Below are positions 27,381 to 37,626 of a DNA stretch of 45,299 nt, one piece after another. The notes beneath the pieces were generated by a model, which ran no database searches, was not told the origin of the DNA, and worked only from the letters and a program-made list of their open reading frames with translations. The position numbers and the translations under genes are program-made. Numbering within the stretch: position 1 is the first letter of the stretch; the number at the start of each line of letters is the position of its first letter. The stretch covers positions 1 through 45,299 of the forward strand of contig JAQNCT010000016.1 of the NCBI GenBank assembly GCA_029077825.1. Direction: 5' to 3'. This DNA comes from Acidocella sp. (GTDB lineage Bacteria > Pseudomonadota > Alphaproteobacteria > Acetobacterales > Acetobacteraceae).

Positions 27381-28184
27381 TTACTGGGCGTTGCCTTGGC
27401 CATTACCGTCCGGCGAGCTAATTGGCATGCCCGGCGTTACCACGCTTGGTGGAACCGGCACGGTGGTAACCTGCTTATTAAGTTGCGTGGCCACTTCATC
27501 GGTAATGTCAAAGGCGCTGACATTCAACGCCACTTGCTCACGGTGCAGCACCAGATTCATGCCGTGTTCGTCAGCCACCTGACGGATGACAGCGATCAAC
27601 GTGGACTCAATTTCACCCAAAGCCGCCTGCGCGGAATTCTGGATGGCCTGATCGCGGGCGCGAAAGCTGGTCTGGGCAGCGGCGATTTCACCCTGCAGGG
27701 CTTTTTCCTTAGCCTCCAGTGCAACTTCCGTCAGCGTTGAACGCTCAGCCGTGATTTTCGCCTGCTCAGCCTGCCAACCAGCCTGATCTTTTTGGGCTTC
27801 AGCGGCCAGCTTGGCGCGGCGGTCCTGGATGACTTTCTGCACGCCCTGGGCGGCAGTGGATTTCTGCATCACTTCCGGCACGCTCAGCACGCCAATCACC
27901 GCGACCGGTGGCGGCGCTGCCTTGGACAAAGCCGGCAATTGCGGAATCGGCGGCATTTTTGGTTGCGCCTGTGCATCAGCAGCGTCAGCCGCAGCGGTAT
28001 CCGAGCTCATTGGGGTGGCGGCAGGCTTGGCAGGTGCCGGGTGCGACGGGACCGGACCACCTTGCGGCGCGGCTGGCGGAATGAAATAGCCGGGCGATGA
28101 TTGCGCCAGCGCCGCCGGAGCGGCTAACGCCAGAATCAGGGCTGAAACCGCCAGTATTTTAGGAAGTTTGGTAAACATAATCAC
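27381..28184 (-). CDS. OmpH/Skp-family periplasmic chaperone
   Basis: Periplasmic holdase that escorts outer-membrane proteins to the BAM complex. The 267-residue precursor has a Sec signal peptide (hydrophobic core about residues 10-25, probable cleavage after 'APAALA'). A P/A-rich linker follows, then the Skp coiled-coil arms near 110-205 ('DRRAKLAAEAQKDQAGWQAE' onward). It is longer than E. coli Skp (about 160) because of low-complexity N- and C-terminal extensions. The GTG at 28184 has GAGG 6 bases ahead; an ATG two codons later is the alternative. It abuts the bamA stop directly. Confidence 0.92.
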   Translation of the reverse strand: MIMFTKLPKILAVSALILALAAPAALAQSSPGYFIPPAAPQGGPVPSHPAPAKPAATPMSSDTAAADAADAQAQPKMPPIPQLPALSKAAPPPVAVIGVLSVPEVMQKSTAAQGVQKVIQDRRAKLAAEAQKDQAGWQAEQAKITAERSTLTEVALEAKEKALQGEIAAAQTSFRARDQAIQNSAQAALGEIESTLIAVIRQVADEHGMNLVLHREQVALNVSAFDITDEVATQLNKQVTTVPVPPSVVTPGMPISSPDGNGQGNAQ

Positions 28185-30530
28185 TTAGAACCTCGTACCA
28201 AAAGAAACGCGGAATTGCTGAACCTGATCGGCTTTCTGTTTTAAAACCGGCTCAGCCAAGGATAGGTTGATCAAGCCAAAGGGCGTGTTGAACGAAACAC
28301 CAACACCGGCGCCAACCCGCGGCGCCGCACTGTTATACACCGGCAGCCCAGCCAAGGGCTTGACGCCAGAGAGCGAGCCGACATCAACAAATACAAAGCC
28401 CTCTAACCCGAGATCCTGCGAGACAGGCAGCGGAAAATGCAACTCGGTTGACTGGGTGTACATATATTTGCCGCCGAGGCTGTCACCGGTGGTGACATCA
28501 TGCGGACCAACACCGCCATCGGCAAACCCACGCAGTGAATCGCCACCAAGGAAGAAGCGGTCCACGATGCGATCCTGATAATTCATGATCGGCAGCAAAT
28601 AACCGGCTCCGGCGCTCAGTTTCAGCACCCATTGCTTGCTGCCGAATACCCGTTCCAGCGGGATGTAATAGGAAATGCTGGGAGTGACACGAACGTATTT
28701 CGCTGAACCGCCAAAACCGGCAAAATCGGTCGTTAAAGTTACCAACGGACCGGAGGTTGGGGAAAGATCGTCATCGAGATAATCAAAGGTCAGAGTTTGG
28801 CTGATCTGCGACAGGCTGGAGACACCCTTTTCCTGGATCACGTACTGGCTGGAACCGCTTGGTACCGCATATAAATTCCGCTCGCTAAGCGAGTAGGTGA
28901 AAGATTGGCGGACATGCGCGTTGAATCGATAGCCCAACCGGACATCGGCACCGAGGTTACTTTCAGAATAATTGAAGGCAGCTGCGGAAGCTGTGTAGGA
29001 ATCAGTCACGGTACGGAAAATATCAAACCCGGCGATCAGATTGCGATCCAGGAAATACGGGTTGGTCACGCCGAGATTGATCTGGGTGCCACGCTGCGCA
29101 AGCAGCGCGTTGATGCTGGCGTTTACCCCAGTGCCGAGGAAGTTATTCTGCGACAGGCCGGCATTCACCAGCGCACCCAGGCTGGTGGAATAACCGCCAC
29201 CCAATGAGAACTGGCCGGTGGCCTGCTCAGTCACTTTAGTATCCAAAATCACCTGCTGCGGCGTTGAGCCTGGTGTGGTGGTGATTTTTTCATCCTTGAA
29301 GAAACCGAGATTCTTCAAGTTGGTCTGCGAGGTATCAACCTTGGTTTGGTTATAGCCATCACCTTCCGCCAGCGTAAGCTCGCGGCGAATGACCTTATCC
29401 TCAGTACGGGTGTTACCGATGACATCAATGCGCTGGATGTAAACCTTCGGGCCTTCAATCACATTCAAGGTGATTGACATGGTTTTCTTTGCGGGATCGG
29501 TTTTCACCACCGGATTCACCTGGGCAAAGGCGTAGCCCATGTCCTGCGCCCGTTTGGAGACCGCCGCGATACCTTCCTGCAAGGCGGTACCATCGAACCA
29601 GTCACCCACACTCTCGGGCACCAGGCCGCGCAGCTTGTCACCAGACAGATTACGGATGCTGGAAACCACGGTCAGGCTGCCGATGCGGTAACGTGGGCCT
29701 TCACTGATATTGAAGGTCAGATAAAAGGACTTACGGTCAGGTGCGAGTTCGGCATTCGCGCTATTGGCCTGGAAGTCGGCATAGCCATTGTGCAAATAGA
29801 ACTGGCGAAGCAGGTCTTCATCGTACTGCACACGATCTGAATCATATTGATCAGAGCTGGAGAGAAATCGAAACCAGGCTTCCTGGCGGCTGGAGACGAC
29901 CTCACGCAACTTGCCCTGGCTGAAATGGTCATTGCCGATAAACGTAATCCGGCTGATCAGTGTTTCAGTGCCATCCGCGCATTGGAACACCACGTTCACC
30001 CGGTTGTCGGGCAGCTTGATGATGTTGGGGGTCACTGTGGCGCCGTAATAGCCTTTTTTGGCGTATAAATTCAACAAAACCCGGCGGTCCGCTTCAGCGG
30101 CGGCAACCGTGAAAACCGAGCGCGGCTTCAAGCCGATCGCAGCCGCCGCGTCCTTGTCCGTAACGGTTTTATTGCCGACGAAATATACCTGATCGACGGT
30201 CGGGTTTTCCACCACCGCCACCACCAGATAATTGCCCTTGCGGGTGATGCTGACATTCTTGAACAGCCCGGTCGCGTAGAGCGTTTTTACGCTGTTGTTG
30301 ATCTTATCGGAGCTGAACTGATCGCCCGGCTGAATGACCATGTAGCTCTGAATGGTTTCAGGTTCGATACGGGCATTACCCGTTACTGTAATGCCAGCAA
30401 CCGTTCCGTCTTGTGATTGGCCGGAGGTAAGGGTGGCTGCCAGCAATTTGCCAGGCCCGAACACCCCAGGCGTTAAAACGGCTGGCAACAGGCAGACGGA
30501 GGCCAAAAGGACCGAGCGCGGCTTAAGCAA
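28185..30530 (-). CDS. bamA: Outer-membrane protein assembly factor BamA
   Basis: Essential outer-membrane barrel that inserts other beta-barrels. With the TTG start at 30530 it has 781 residues: a signal peptide ('LLASVCLLPAVL'), five POTRA domains (about residues 40-400), then a 16-stranded barrel with the loop-6 'LRGF' motif ('DSLRGFADGG') and a terminal aromatic ('FGTRF'). The start is decided by a perfect ribosome site, GGGAGG with a 6-base spacer to TTG. The frame stays open to a GTG at 30599, but that would put extra residues before the signal peptide. It follows rseP, as in many proteobacteria. Confidence 0.96.
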   Translation of the reverse strand: MLKPRSVLLASVCLLPAVLTPGVFGPGKLLAATLTSGQSQDGTVAGITVTGNARIEPETIQSYMVIQPGDQFSSDKINNSVKTLYATGLFKNVSITRKGNYLVVAVVENPTVDQVYFVGNKTVTDKDAAAAIGLKPRSVFTVAAAEADRRVLLNLYAKKGYYGATVTPNIIKLPDNRVNVVFQCADGTETLISRITFIGNDHFSQGKLREVVSSRQEAWFRFLSSSDQYDSDRVQYDEDLLRQFYLHNGYADFQANSANAELAPDRKSFYLTFNISEGPRYRIGSLTVVSSIRNLSGDKLRGLVPESVGDWFDGTALQEGIAAVSKRAQDMGYAFAQVNPVVKTDPAKKTMSITLNVIEGPKVYIQRIDVIGNTRTEDKVIRRELTLAEGDGYNQTKVDTSQTNLKNLGFFKDEKITTTPGSTPQQVILDTKVTEQATGQFSLGGGYSTSLGALVNAGLSQNNFLGTGVNASINALLAQRGTQINLGVTNPYFLDRNLIAGFDIFRTVTDSYTASAAAFNYSESNLGADVRLGYRFNAHVRQSFTYSLSERNLYAVPSGSSQYVIQEKGVSSLSQISQTLTFDYLDDDLSPTSGPLVTLTTDFAGFGGSAKYVRVTPSISYYIPLERVFGSKQWVLKLSAGAGYLLPIMNYQDRIVDRFFLGGDSLRGFADGGVGPHDVTTGDSLGGKYMYTQSTELHFPLPVSQDLGLEGFVFVDVGSLSGVKPLAGLPVYNSAAPRVGAGVGVSFNTPFGLINLSLAEPVLKQKADQVQQFRVSFGTRF

Positions 30531-30693
30531 AGATAACCTCCCACAGAAATTCAAGGCACAACTCAAATTCAAGACACAACCCACAATCCGGCGCACCACG
30601 GTGCCCTACAGAACACACGATACATCCCGGCGTTTCGCACGCAACCGGCGCCGGAGCAAGCCATTGACCAGCAACCCCCGCAGCAGACCGAGC

Positions 30694-31776
30694 TTATCCA
30701 AACAGATGCGCAACCCAATGTACGGCACCGAGCTGGGTTAAGTCATTTACCGTTGTAAAGGCGAACAGAATGATCAGCAAAGCAAACCCGATTCGCATGC
30801 TGTAGTCCTGCGCCCGCTTCGAGATTGGCTTACCGTAAATGGCTTCGGCAGCGTAAAACAGCAGATGCCCGCCATCCAGAATGGGGATCGGGACCAAATT
30901 GATCAGACCAAGGTTCACCGAGAGCATGGCGATAAAAGAGACCAGGCTGGTAACGCCGAGCGCTGCCACCTGCCCCGACATCTGGGCGATGCGCAGCGGG
31001 CCGCCAAGGTCACCGGCACCTTGGCCGCGAAAGATCAGGTTGGTCAGGCCGCTGATGGTCTCGACCGTTAATTGCCAGGTCTGTTGCGAGGCCGCCACCA
31101 CGGCCGCAATCGGCCCCAGTCTGGTGGTGGTGATCTGGTCACCCTCCACACCAAGCACGCCAATTTCGGCGCCTCCAGCCTCCTTGTGGCCGGTCTTGAC
31201 CTCCTTGGTCTGCACCAAACCGCCCCGCTCGAAGCTGATAACCAGCTTGGTATCCGGATGCGCAATGACGATTCTTTGAATATCGTCAAAATACGGCGTG
31301 TTGATGCCGCCCACGCTGAGGATTTTATCACCCGCCAGCAGGCCACCCTGCGCCGCCGGCGCACCAACGGAAATTTTGCTTAGCACCGGCTGCACCTGCA
31401 CCTTGCCGGCAATCACGAACAGCCCCGTAAAGAGCACAAAGGCCAGTACCATATTCGCAATCGGCCCGGCCGCCACGATTATCGCCTTCGAGCCGAGCGA
31501 TGCCGCAGCAAAAGAGCCCGGCAGTTTGGGAGCGTCCGTCTCTTCCTCGCCCCAACCCTGCATCTTCACATAGCCGCCTAGCGGCAGTGCCGAGAGTTTC
31601 CAAACCGTGCCTGATTTAGCCTTCCAGGACAGCAATGCCGGGCCGAAGCCGATGGAGAACGCTTCCACCACCACGCCCCTTGCGCGGGCTGCCAGGTAAT
31701 GGCCAAGCTCATGGAAGAACACCAGAACGCCAAGCACGACCAGAAAAGCCAGGAGGGAGCGAATGGTTTCAGTCAT
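30694..31776 (-). CDS. rseP: Site-2 zinc metalloprotease RseP
   Basis: Inner-membrane intramembrane protease that cleaves anti-sigma factors and remnant signal peptides. The 360-residue protein has the zinc motif 'HELGH' (H22, E23, H26) in the first transmembrane helix, a PDZ domain around residues 125-200, and the conserved 'PIPILDGGHL' in a later helix that supplies the third ligand. E. coli RseP has two PDZ domains; this shorter form appears to have one. The ATG at 31776 is preferred over an in-frame TTG one codon earlier. It ends 163 bases before bamA; I see no gene or clear promoter in that gap. Confidence 0.95.
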   Translation of the reverse strand: MTETIRSLLAFLVVLGVLVFFHELGHYLAARARGVVVEAFSIGFGPALLSWKAKSGTVWKLSALPLGGYVKMQGWGEEETDAPKLPGSFAAASLGSKAIIVAAGPIANMVLAFVLFTGLFVIAGKVQVQPVLSKISVGAPAAQGGLLAGDKILSVGGINTPYFDDIQRIVIAHPDTKLVISFERGGLVQTKEVKTGHKEAGGAEIGVLGVEGDQITTTRLGPIAAVVAASQQTWQLTVETISGLTNLIFRGQGAGDLGGPLRIAQMSGQVAALGVTSLVSFIAMLSVNLGLINLVPIPILDGGHLLFYAAEAIYGKPISKRAQDYSMRIGFALLIILFAFTTVNDLTQLGAVHWVAHLFG

Positions 31777-31786
31777 CAATCTGCTT

Positions 31787-32950
31787 TCAAGCGGCCTTGG
31801 CCGTGGTCAGCCGGTTGGCAGCCGCGCGGGCCGCTTCATCGAGAGCCAGGACAGCGGCCAGATCCGGTATAGGCGGTGTACCAAATTCCTGTAGCACGTT
31901 CTCAACGATGGCGGCGATATCCAAAAAGCCGATTTTACCCGCCAAAAAGGCTGCCACGGCAATTTCATTGGCGGCATTCAGCACTGTGGGCGCGCCGGCG
32001 CCGGCGGCAAGCACCTCGCGGGCCAGCCGCAGGGCCGGGAATTGCGCCTCATCGGGCGTGAAAAACTCCAGCTTGGCAACGGCGGCCAGGTCGAGCCGGG
32101 GCGCTTTGGTGGCCAGCCGCTGCGGCCAGGCCAAAGTATGTGCGATGGGGATGCGCATATCGGGCGTGCCAAGCTGCGCGATCACGCTGCCATCGGCATA
32201 ACATACCATGCCATGAATGACTGATTGCGGATGAATAAGAACTTCGATCTGGCTCGAGGACAGAGAGAATAATCTTGCAGCTTCAATAACTTCCAAGCAT
32301 TTATTCATCATTGTTGCACTGTCGATGGAGATTTTTGCCCCCATCGACCAGACCGGATGACGCAGTGCTGCCTCAGGCGTTACAAGGCGCATCTCTTCGC
32401 GCGAATGGTTACGGAACGGCCCGCCAGAGGCAGTGAGGATGATCTTATCGACTGATTTTTCATTGCCATCCGCCAGCGCCTGCATGATGGCATTATGTTC
32501 GGAGTCCACCGGCAATAATGTCGCCCCCGCCGTGGCTACAGCGTCAAGCATCACGTCTCCGGCGGAAACCAGCGCCTCCTTATTGGCAAATGCGATGGTG
32601 CCGCCATGGCGGACTGCCGCAAGGGTTGGTTCCAGCCCGGCCACGCCGGTAATGGCGCACATGGTCCAGTCCACCGCCCGGCCAGCAGCTTCTAGCACGG
32701 CAGCGCGGCCGGCGGCGCATTCAAGGCCGGTGCCGTGCAGTGCTGCCCGCAAATCATCCAGCAGAGACTCCTCGGAAATGACTGTGATGGCAGGCCGGAA
32801 TTGCTTGGCCTGTGCAGCGATCAGCGCCACATTGCGCCCGCCGACCAGCGCGCAAACATCATAATCCTGCTGATTTTCAGCCAGAATATCAATGGTTTGA
32901 GTACCGACGCTCCCTGTTGAGCCGAGAATTGTCAGTTGCTTTACCGCCAT
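31787..32950 (-). CDS. dxr: 1-deoxy-D-xylulose-5-phosphate reductoisomerase
   Basis: Second step of the MEP isoprenoid pathway, making 2-C-methyl-D-erythritol 4-phosphate with NADPH. The 387-residue protein has the N-terminal nucleotide-binding loop 'LGSTGSVGTQTID' and 'NKEALVSAG'. The metal-binding motif is 'LPVDSEHNAI' with D and E ligands, and 'EVIEAARLF' further on supplies a third acidic ligand. The start has a good GGAGG site 9 bases away inside the cdsA 3' end; the two genes overlap by 10 bases. Confidence 0.97.
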   Translation of the reverse strand: MAVKQLTILGSTGSVGTQTIDILAENQQDYDVCALVGGRNVALIAAQAKQFRPAITVISEESLLDDLRAALHGTGLECAAGRAAVLEAAGRAVDWTMCAITGVAGLEPTLAAVRHGGTIAFANKEALVSAGDVMLDAVATAGATLLPVDSEHNAIMQALADGNEKSVDKIILTASGGPFRNHSREEMRLVTPEAALRHPVWSMGAKISIDSATMMNKCLEVIEAARLFSLSSSQIEVLIHPQSVIHGMVCYADGSVIAQLGTPDMRIPIAHTLAWPQRLATKAPRLDLAAVAKLEFFTPDEAQFPALRLAREVLAAGAGAPTVLNAANEIAVAAFLAGKIGFLDIAAIVENVLQEFGTPPIPDLAAVLALDEAARAAANRLTTAKAA

Positions 32951-33768
32951 AACGGCAATCCTCCCTGGACGTAGAGTGCCAGTAACGCGGCCACCGGTGC
33001 AGCTGCTAAAAATCCATCCAGCCGGTCAAACAACCCGCCGTGACCTGGAATGGTATCGCCGGAATCCTTAACGCCCAAATGCCGCTTCACGGCACTTTCA
33101 AGCAGATCCCCGGCTTGCGCGAAAAAGCTCAACATGGCCGCCGGGATCAGCGCCCACCAATCAATGCCGTGCATGCCGCGGGTCATCAACGCGCCCGTGA
33201 AGCCGCCGATCAGCAGACCACCGATCGAGCCGCTCCAGGTTTTGCCTGGCGAAATTCTAGGCGCCAGTTTGACACCGCCAATCACCCGTCCGGCCAGATA
33301 GGCGCCAATATCGGTGGCCCAGATTACCACGACCAAAAACAATGTATCACGCAGGCCGGTTGCGGGCTGTAGCCGCAGCCACAACAGCGCCAGCCCGCCG
33401 ATGCCGGCATAGGGTACGCCGGCGGCGGCAAAGCGTCCGGCCAGCCGCCATACCGCCAAGCTTAACAGCAGCAACGCGCCAAACCCGGCGGCAAAACCGG
33501 CCTGCAGCGCCAGAACGGCTGTGCCAGCCATGCCCACCGCCGTCACCAGGGCCACCGGCGAGAACATTTGATAGCCAGCCAGCCGCGCCCACTCAGTGCC
33601 CAGGCCAATCAGCGCCACAACAATCAACGCTGTCCAGGCCAGCCCGCCATACCACAGCGCCAATAACGCGATTGGACCCAGTACCGCCGCCGATGCCAGC
33701 CGGATGCCAAAATCCGACCAGCGGCCATTGTTGGCCTGCTTCACCGGCTCACTCAGGGCGTGCGCCAA
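32941..33768 (-). CDS. cdsA: Phosphatidate cytidylyltransferase CdsA
   Basis: Integral membrane enzyme making CDP-diacylglycerol for all phospholipids. With the TTG start at 33768 it has 275 residues and about eight transmembrane segments, and carries the family signature near the C-terminus, 'GDTIPGHGGLFDRLDG', with its metal-binding aspartates. The TTG is chosen because GGGAG lies 7 bases upstream. It overlaps the uppS 3' end by 20 bases. A GTG at 33744 is an alternative; the frame remains open to 33906 but only inside uppS. Confidence 0.93.
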   Translation of the reverse strand: MAHALSEPVKQANNGRWSDFGIRLASAAVLGPIALLALWYGGLAWTALIVVALIGLGTEWARLAGYQMFSPVALVTAVGMAGTAVLALQAGFAAGFGALLLLSLAVWRLAGRFAAAGVPYAGIGGLALLWLRLQPATGLRDTLFLVVVIWATDIGAYLAGRVIGGVKLAPRISPGKTWSGSIGGLLIGGFTGALMTRGMHGIDWWALIPAAMLSFFAQAGDLLESAVKRHLGVKDSGDTIPGHGGLFDRLDGFLAAAPVAALLALYVQGGLPLWR

Positions 33769-34459
33769 AACGCCGCTCCCGCCGGGCGAATTCGGCCAAG
33801 GCTTTGGTAAAATCCGCAGCCTCAAAATCCGGCCATAGGACATCGGTGAAATAGAGTTCGGCATAAGCGGTTTGCCACAACAAAAAATTCGAGATCCGCT
33901 CCTCACCGCTGGTGCGGATCAGCAAATCAGGGTCGGGAATGCCGTCGGTTGCGAGCAACGAGGCGAATTTTGCCTCAGAGAGTTCATCCGGTGTGAACCC
34001 GGACGCCAGCGCGCGCTTAGCCGCGTCCACGATGTCCGCCCGCCCCCCGTAGGAGAGCGCCATCACCAGTATCAGCTTGGTATTGGCCGCCGTCCTGGTT
34101 TCCGCCTGCGCCAGCTCAGCGGCTAAATTCGGGCCGAACCGGTCGCGCTCGCCGATCACCACCAACCGCACGCCGTTTTCATGGAGCTCATTGAGCTCAT
34201 TACGCAAATAATGGCGCAGCAAACCTGTGAGGTCGGTAACCTCTTCTGGCGGACGCTGCCAGTTTTCCGATGAAAAGGCGAACAAAGTGAGATACTGCAC
34301 CCCTTGGTCGATGGCCGCCTCAATCGTCCGGCGCACCGCCTTAGTACCTTCCCGATGCCCAATGGCACGTGGTAGGCCGCGCGCGGCTGCCCAGCGGCCG
34401 TTGCCATCCATGATGATGGCGACATGGCGCGGAATAACAGGAGAACAACTTTCAGCCAT
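33749..34459 (-). CDS. uppS: Isoprenyl (undecaprenyl) diphosphate synthase UppS
   Basis: Builds the C55 undecaprenyl carrier lipid for peptidoglycan and LPS. The 236-residue cis-prenyltransferase has 'IIMDGNGRWA' with catalytic D18, the substrate-binding 'GHREGTKAVR', and the C-terminal 'DLLIRTSGEERISNFLLWQ' and 'ELYFTDVLWPDF' motifs. Its start overlaps the frr stop by a single base (TAATG), indicating tight coupling. Confidence 0.97.
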   Translation of the reverse strand: MAESCSPVIPRHVAIIMDGNGRWAAARGLPRAIGHREGTKAVRRTIEAAIDQGVQYLTLFAFSSENWQRPPEEVTDLTGLLRHYLRNELNELHENGVRLVVIGERDRFGPNLAAELAQAETRTAANTKLILVMALSYGGRADIVDAAKRALASGFTPDELSEAKFASLLATDGIPDPDLLIRTSGEERISNFLLWQTAYAELYFTDVLWPDFEAADFTKALAEFARRERRFGARPE

Positions 34460-35025
34460 TATACTTGGCGGATGTCCTTTTCTTTTTCAGCCAGGCTCTC
34501 ATCAAGCCGTTTGATGTAGCCGTCGGTCAGCTTTTGTACCTGCTCCGACCAGTCCCGCTCGTCATCTTCGCTGATTTCATGTTTTTTCTCGAGCGCCTTG
34601 ATCTGCTCCATGCCGTCGCGCCGCACGCCGCGCACCGCAATGCGGGCATTCTCGGCATATTTGGCGGCGGTTTTGGCAAGCTCGTTGCGGCGCTCCTCGG
34701 TCAGCATCGGCAGCGGCACGCGCACTATCTGGCCGTCCGGCTGCGGGTTGAGGCCCAGGCCGCAATCACGAATAGCGGCAACCACGGAATTGACCATCGA
34801 GCGATCCCACACCTGGACGGTGATCATCCGGGATTCTGGCACCGCCACGGTGGCAACCTGATTGATCGGCATCATCTGGCCGTATGCCTCAACCTTCACC
34901 GGGTCGAGCAAGGCGGGGCTGGCGCGGCCCGTGCGCAGGCCGCCAAACTCGCGCTTCAGCGCGTCCAGTGCGCCATCCATGCGGCGGGTCAAATCCTGTT
35001 TTAAGGCGGAAATATCGGCAGGCAT
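34459..35025 (-). CDS. frr: Ribosome recycling factor
   Basis: Splits post-termination ribosomes together with EF-G. The 188-residue all-helical and beta two-domain protein has recognisable segments '[16 protein letters not shown]' and the C-terminal '[20 protein letters not shown]'. The ATG at 35025 is chosen because AAAGGAG lies 7 bases upstream; an in-frame ATG at 35055 would add ten residues not seen in the family. It lies 13 bases after pyrH. Confidence 0.97.
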   Translation of the reverse strand: MPADISALKQDLTRRMDGALDALKREFGGLRTGRASPALLDPVKVEAYGQMMPINQVATVAVPESRMITVQVWDRSMVNSVVAAIRDCGLGLNPQPDGQIVRVPLPMLTEERRNELAKTAAKYAENARIAVRGVRRDGMEQIKALEKKHEISEDDERDWSEQVQKLTDGYIKRLDESLAEKEKDIRQV

Positions 35026-35038
35026 TGTTTGGCTCCTT

Positions 35039-35767
35039 TTATCTTCCGGGTTCAACGATCCGGGTAAACAGCCCCTCGCCCCGCATCACAGCGGCAAAAG
35101 CGCCGGGGGCGTGGATGTTAAATACGATGATAGGCAAATGGTTTTCCCGCGCCAGGCTGATCGCGGCGGCATCCATCACGTTTAAATCACGGGCCAGAAC
35201 ATCCAAATAGGTAAGCTCCTCGAACCGCTGAGCATCCGCCACTTTGCGCGGGTCAGCTGAATACACGCCATCAACTTGGGTGCCCTTTAGTAATGCATCG
35301 CAATGCATTTCGGCGGCCCGCAGCGCTGCCGCGGTATCAGTGGTGAAAAAAGGGTTGCCAGTGCCGGCGGCAAACACCACCACCCGGCCTTTTTCCATAT
35401 GCCGCTCAGCGCGCCTGCGAATATAAGGCTCGCAAACTGAGGCCATGGGGATAGCGGATTGCACGCGGGTTGGTATTTCCAACTTCTCTAATGCTGATTG
35501 CACCGCAATCGCGTTCATGACGGTTGCCAGCATGCCAATAAAATCGGCCTGCGAGCGGTCCATGCCACCAGCAGCACCTGAAATGCCCCGAAAAATATTG
35601 CCGCCGCCAATCACCAGACAGACCTGCACGCCCATCTGCACCACATCGCGCACATCGGCCGCGATGGCGTTTACGGTTTCAGTATCCAGCCCGTAGTCGC
35701 GCTTGCCCATCAGGGCCTCGCCGGAGACTTTCAACAAAACGCGCTTATAGCGGGGAATCGGGGTCAT
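35039..35767 (-). CDS. pyrH: Uridylate kinase (UMP kinase)
   Basis: Hexameric amino-acid-kinase-fold enzyme that makes UDP from UMP. With the ATG at 35767 it is 242 residues, the usual size. Motifs: '[13 protein letters not shown]' at the N-terminus, '[10 protein letters not shown]', and '[17 protein letters not shown]'. A GTG at 35794 would add nine residues without a ribosome site and is less likely. It links functionally with carAB in this window, since pyrimidine synthesis starts from carbamoyl phosphate. Confidence 0.97.
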   Translation of the reverse strand: MTPIPRYKRVLLKVSGEALMGKRDYGLDTETVNAIAADVRDVVQMGVQVCLVIGGGNIFRGISGAAGGMDRSQADFIGMLATVMNAIAVQSALEKLEIPTRVQSAIPMASVCEPYIRRRAERHMEKGRVVVFAAGTGNPFFTTDTAAALRAAEMHCDALLKGTQVDGVYSADPRKVADAQRFEELTYLDVLARDLNVMDAAAISLARENHLPIIVFNIHAPGAFAAVMRGEGLFTRIVEPGR

Positions 35768-35841
35768 TTTATGTCCATACAGGAAGGGCGGCACAAGCTA
35801 AACGCCTGAACCGCCCCTCACAAGAGTTTCAACCGGCGGAA

Positions 35842-36747
35842 TTAGATTCCGGCAGCAGCCGCCACTTCCGCCGCAAAATCGGAGGTTTCCTTCTCGATGC
35901 CCTCGCCGAGATGGAACCGCACGAAGCGTTCAATCTTGGCACCGGCCTTCTCGACCACGGCTTTGACCTTGCTTTCACCATCAATCACCCAGGTCTGTTC
36001 CAGCAGCACCACGTCTTCATAATATTTCGCAATCCGGCCCGTCATCATTTTCTCGATGATGGCTTCCGGTTTGCCAGAAGCCCGCGCCTGCTCAGACAGC
36101 ACAGATTTTTCACGCTCCAGCGCCGCTGGATCAACCTCAGCGATGCTCAGCGCATCCGGACGGGTGGCAGCCACATGCATGCCGATCTGGCGGCCCAGGG
36201 CTTCGGTGGCTTCATTGGCGTTACCCGAAAGCCCGACCAGCACACCAATTTTGCCAAGGCCCGGCTTCAACGCGCCATGCACATAACCAGCCACAACCCC
36301 GCCTGGAACGTTGATCACAGCAACCCGGCGCACGGTCATGTTCTCACCGATGGTGGCCACCAAATGCACCAATTCATCAGCCACATTACGCGCGGAGCCA
36401 GGGTACGGGGCGGCCTTCAAGGCGTCCACATCCTCACCGACAGTCAAAGCAATTTTCGCGGCGGTTTCAACGAAAGCCTGAAAGGCTTCGTTACGCGCCA
36501 CAAAGTCAGTCTCAGCGTTGATCTCAACCATCGCGCCCTTGCCGGCGGACAAAGCGATACCAACCAGACCTTCAGAAGCCACGCGGCCGGATTTCTTCGC
36601 GGCAGCCGAAAGGCCCTTCTTGCGCAGCCAATCGATGGCGCCTTGCATGTCGCCATCACTCTCCACCAGCGCTTTTTTGCAATCCATCATGCCAGCGCCG
36701 GATGTCTCACGCAGGTCTTTTACCAGCGCCGCAGTAATTTCAGCCAT
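35842..36747 (-). CDS. tsf: Translation elongation factor Ts
   Basis: Guanine-nucleotide exchange factor for EF-Tu. The 301-residue protein has the N-terminal UBA-like domain ('[20 protein letters not shown]') and the '[10 protein letters not shown]' motif (near residues 80-90) that inserts into EF-Tu, followed by two core subdomains. An excellent AGAGGAG ribosome site precedes the ATG. It follows rpsB by 81 bases, with a hairpin between them. Confidence 0.98.
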   Translation of the reverse strand: MAEITAALVKDLRETSGAGMMDCKKALVESDGDMQGAIDWLRKKGLSAAAKKSGRVASEGLVGIALSAGKGAMVEINAETDFVARNEAFQAFVETAAKIALTVGEDVDALKAAPYPGSARNVADELVHLVATIGENMTVRRVAVINVPGGVVAGYVHGALKPGLGKIGVLVGLSGNANEATEALGRQIGMHVAATRPDALSIAEVDPAALEREKSVLSEQARASGKPEAIIEKMMTGRIAKYYEDVVLLEQTWVIDGESKVKAVVEKAGAKIERFVRFHLGEGIEKETSDFAAEVAAAAGI

Positions 36748-36772
36748 GTTTTGCTCCTCTTGCTCAAGGTAA

Positions 36773-36802
36773 CGGCGTTGCCTTTAAACCAAAGCAACGC
36801 CG
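36773..36802 (-). promoter_or_regulatory. Hairpin in the rpsB-tsf intergenic region
   Basis: CGGCGTTGC (36794-36802 read on the minus strand) pairs perfectly with GCAACGCCG (36773-36781), enclosing a 12-base loop that can add CTTT/AAAG pairing. No T-run follows, so it is not a full intrinsic terminator. In E. coli an attenuating structure lies at this same place, so a role in setting the S2:EF-Ts ratio or in mRNA stability is plausible. Confidence 0.6.
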
Positions 36803-36828
36803 CCAGATGATTTTGACGAAAAATTTAA

Positions 36829-37602
36829 TTAAGCAGCCGGTACAGCTTCTGGCTCTGGCAACGCTTCCAGAACCGGCTCAGCCGCAGCGCCTAAATCACG
36901 GCCCGAAGCGCCCATTTCAGCGCTGATGCCATCCAGCACCGCACCGGCGATCAGATCGCAATACAGGGTAATCGCGCGGATGGCATCGTCATTGCCCGGG
37001 ACCGGGAAGGTAACGCCGGTGGGGTCAGAGTTGGAATCCAGCACTGCAATGACCGGAATGCCCAGCTTGTTGGCTTCTTCAACCGCCAGCTTTTCCTTGT
37101 TGGTATCAATAATGAACAGAATATCCGGCAGGCCGCCCATATCCTTGATACCGCCCAAAGCGCGTTCCAGCTTTTCCTTATCACGGGTTAGGTTCAGCAC
37201 TTCTTTTTTGGTAAGGCCCTGGGTCTCACCAGCCAGCAGCTCGTCCATCTGGCGCAAGCGCTTGATGGAGCCCGTAATGGTCTTCCAGTTGGTCAGCATG
37301 CCGCCCAACCAGCGATGGTTCACGTAATACTGGCCGCAACGCTGCGCGGATTCAGCCACGTAATCAGCGGCAGCGCGCTTAGTGCCCACAAACAACACAC
37401 GGCCGCCAGCTGCTGTTACATCGCGTACCGCCTTAAGCGCACGCTCCAGGTTCGGAACGGTCTGCTGCAAATCAATAATGTGAACCTGGTTACGAACCCC
37501 AAACAGGAACGGCGCCATGCGCGGGTTCCAACGGCGGGTGTTGTGACCAAAATGAACACCTGCTTCTAACAGGTGACGCAACGAAACTACGGGTAATGCC
37601 AT
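36829..37602 (-). CDS. rpsB: 30S ribosomal protein S2
   Basis: Small-subunit ribosomal protein of 257 residues. Family motifs: '[17 protein letters not shown]' at the N-terminus, '[13 protein letters not shown]' (near residues 92-105) and '[12 protein letters not shown]'. It carries a short A/E/P-rich C-terminal tail beyond the usual core. The ribosome site is an AAAGGG-type element 7 bases ahead of the ATG. The 200 bases upstream hold a foldable leader. Confidence 0.98.
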   Translation of the reverse strand: MALPVVSLRHLLEAGVHFGHNTRRWNPRMAPFLFGVRNQVHIIDLQQTVPNLERALKAVRDVTAAGGRVLFVGTKRAAADYVAESAQRCGQYYVNHRWLGGMLTNWKTITGSIKRLRQMDELLAGETQGLTKKEVLNLTRDKEKLERALGGIKDMGGLPDILFIIDTNKEKLAVEEANKLGIPVIAVLDSNSDPTGVTFPVPGNDDAIRAITLYCDLIAGAVLDGISAEMGASGRDLGAAAEPVLEALPEPEAVPAA

Positions 37603-37626
37603 GATAGCACCCTTTCCTTGTCTAAA

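Noticed and set aside
35911-36810. 299-codon open frame on the plus strand across tsf
   Set aside because: It lies wholly antisense to EF-Ts, has no ribosome site or recognisable domain, and its composition is that of a reversed coding frame.
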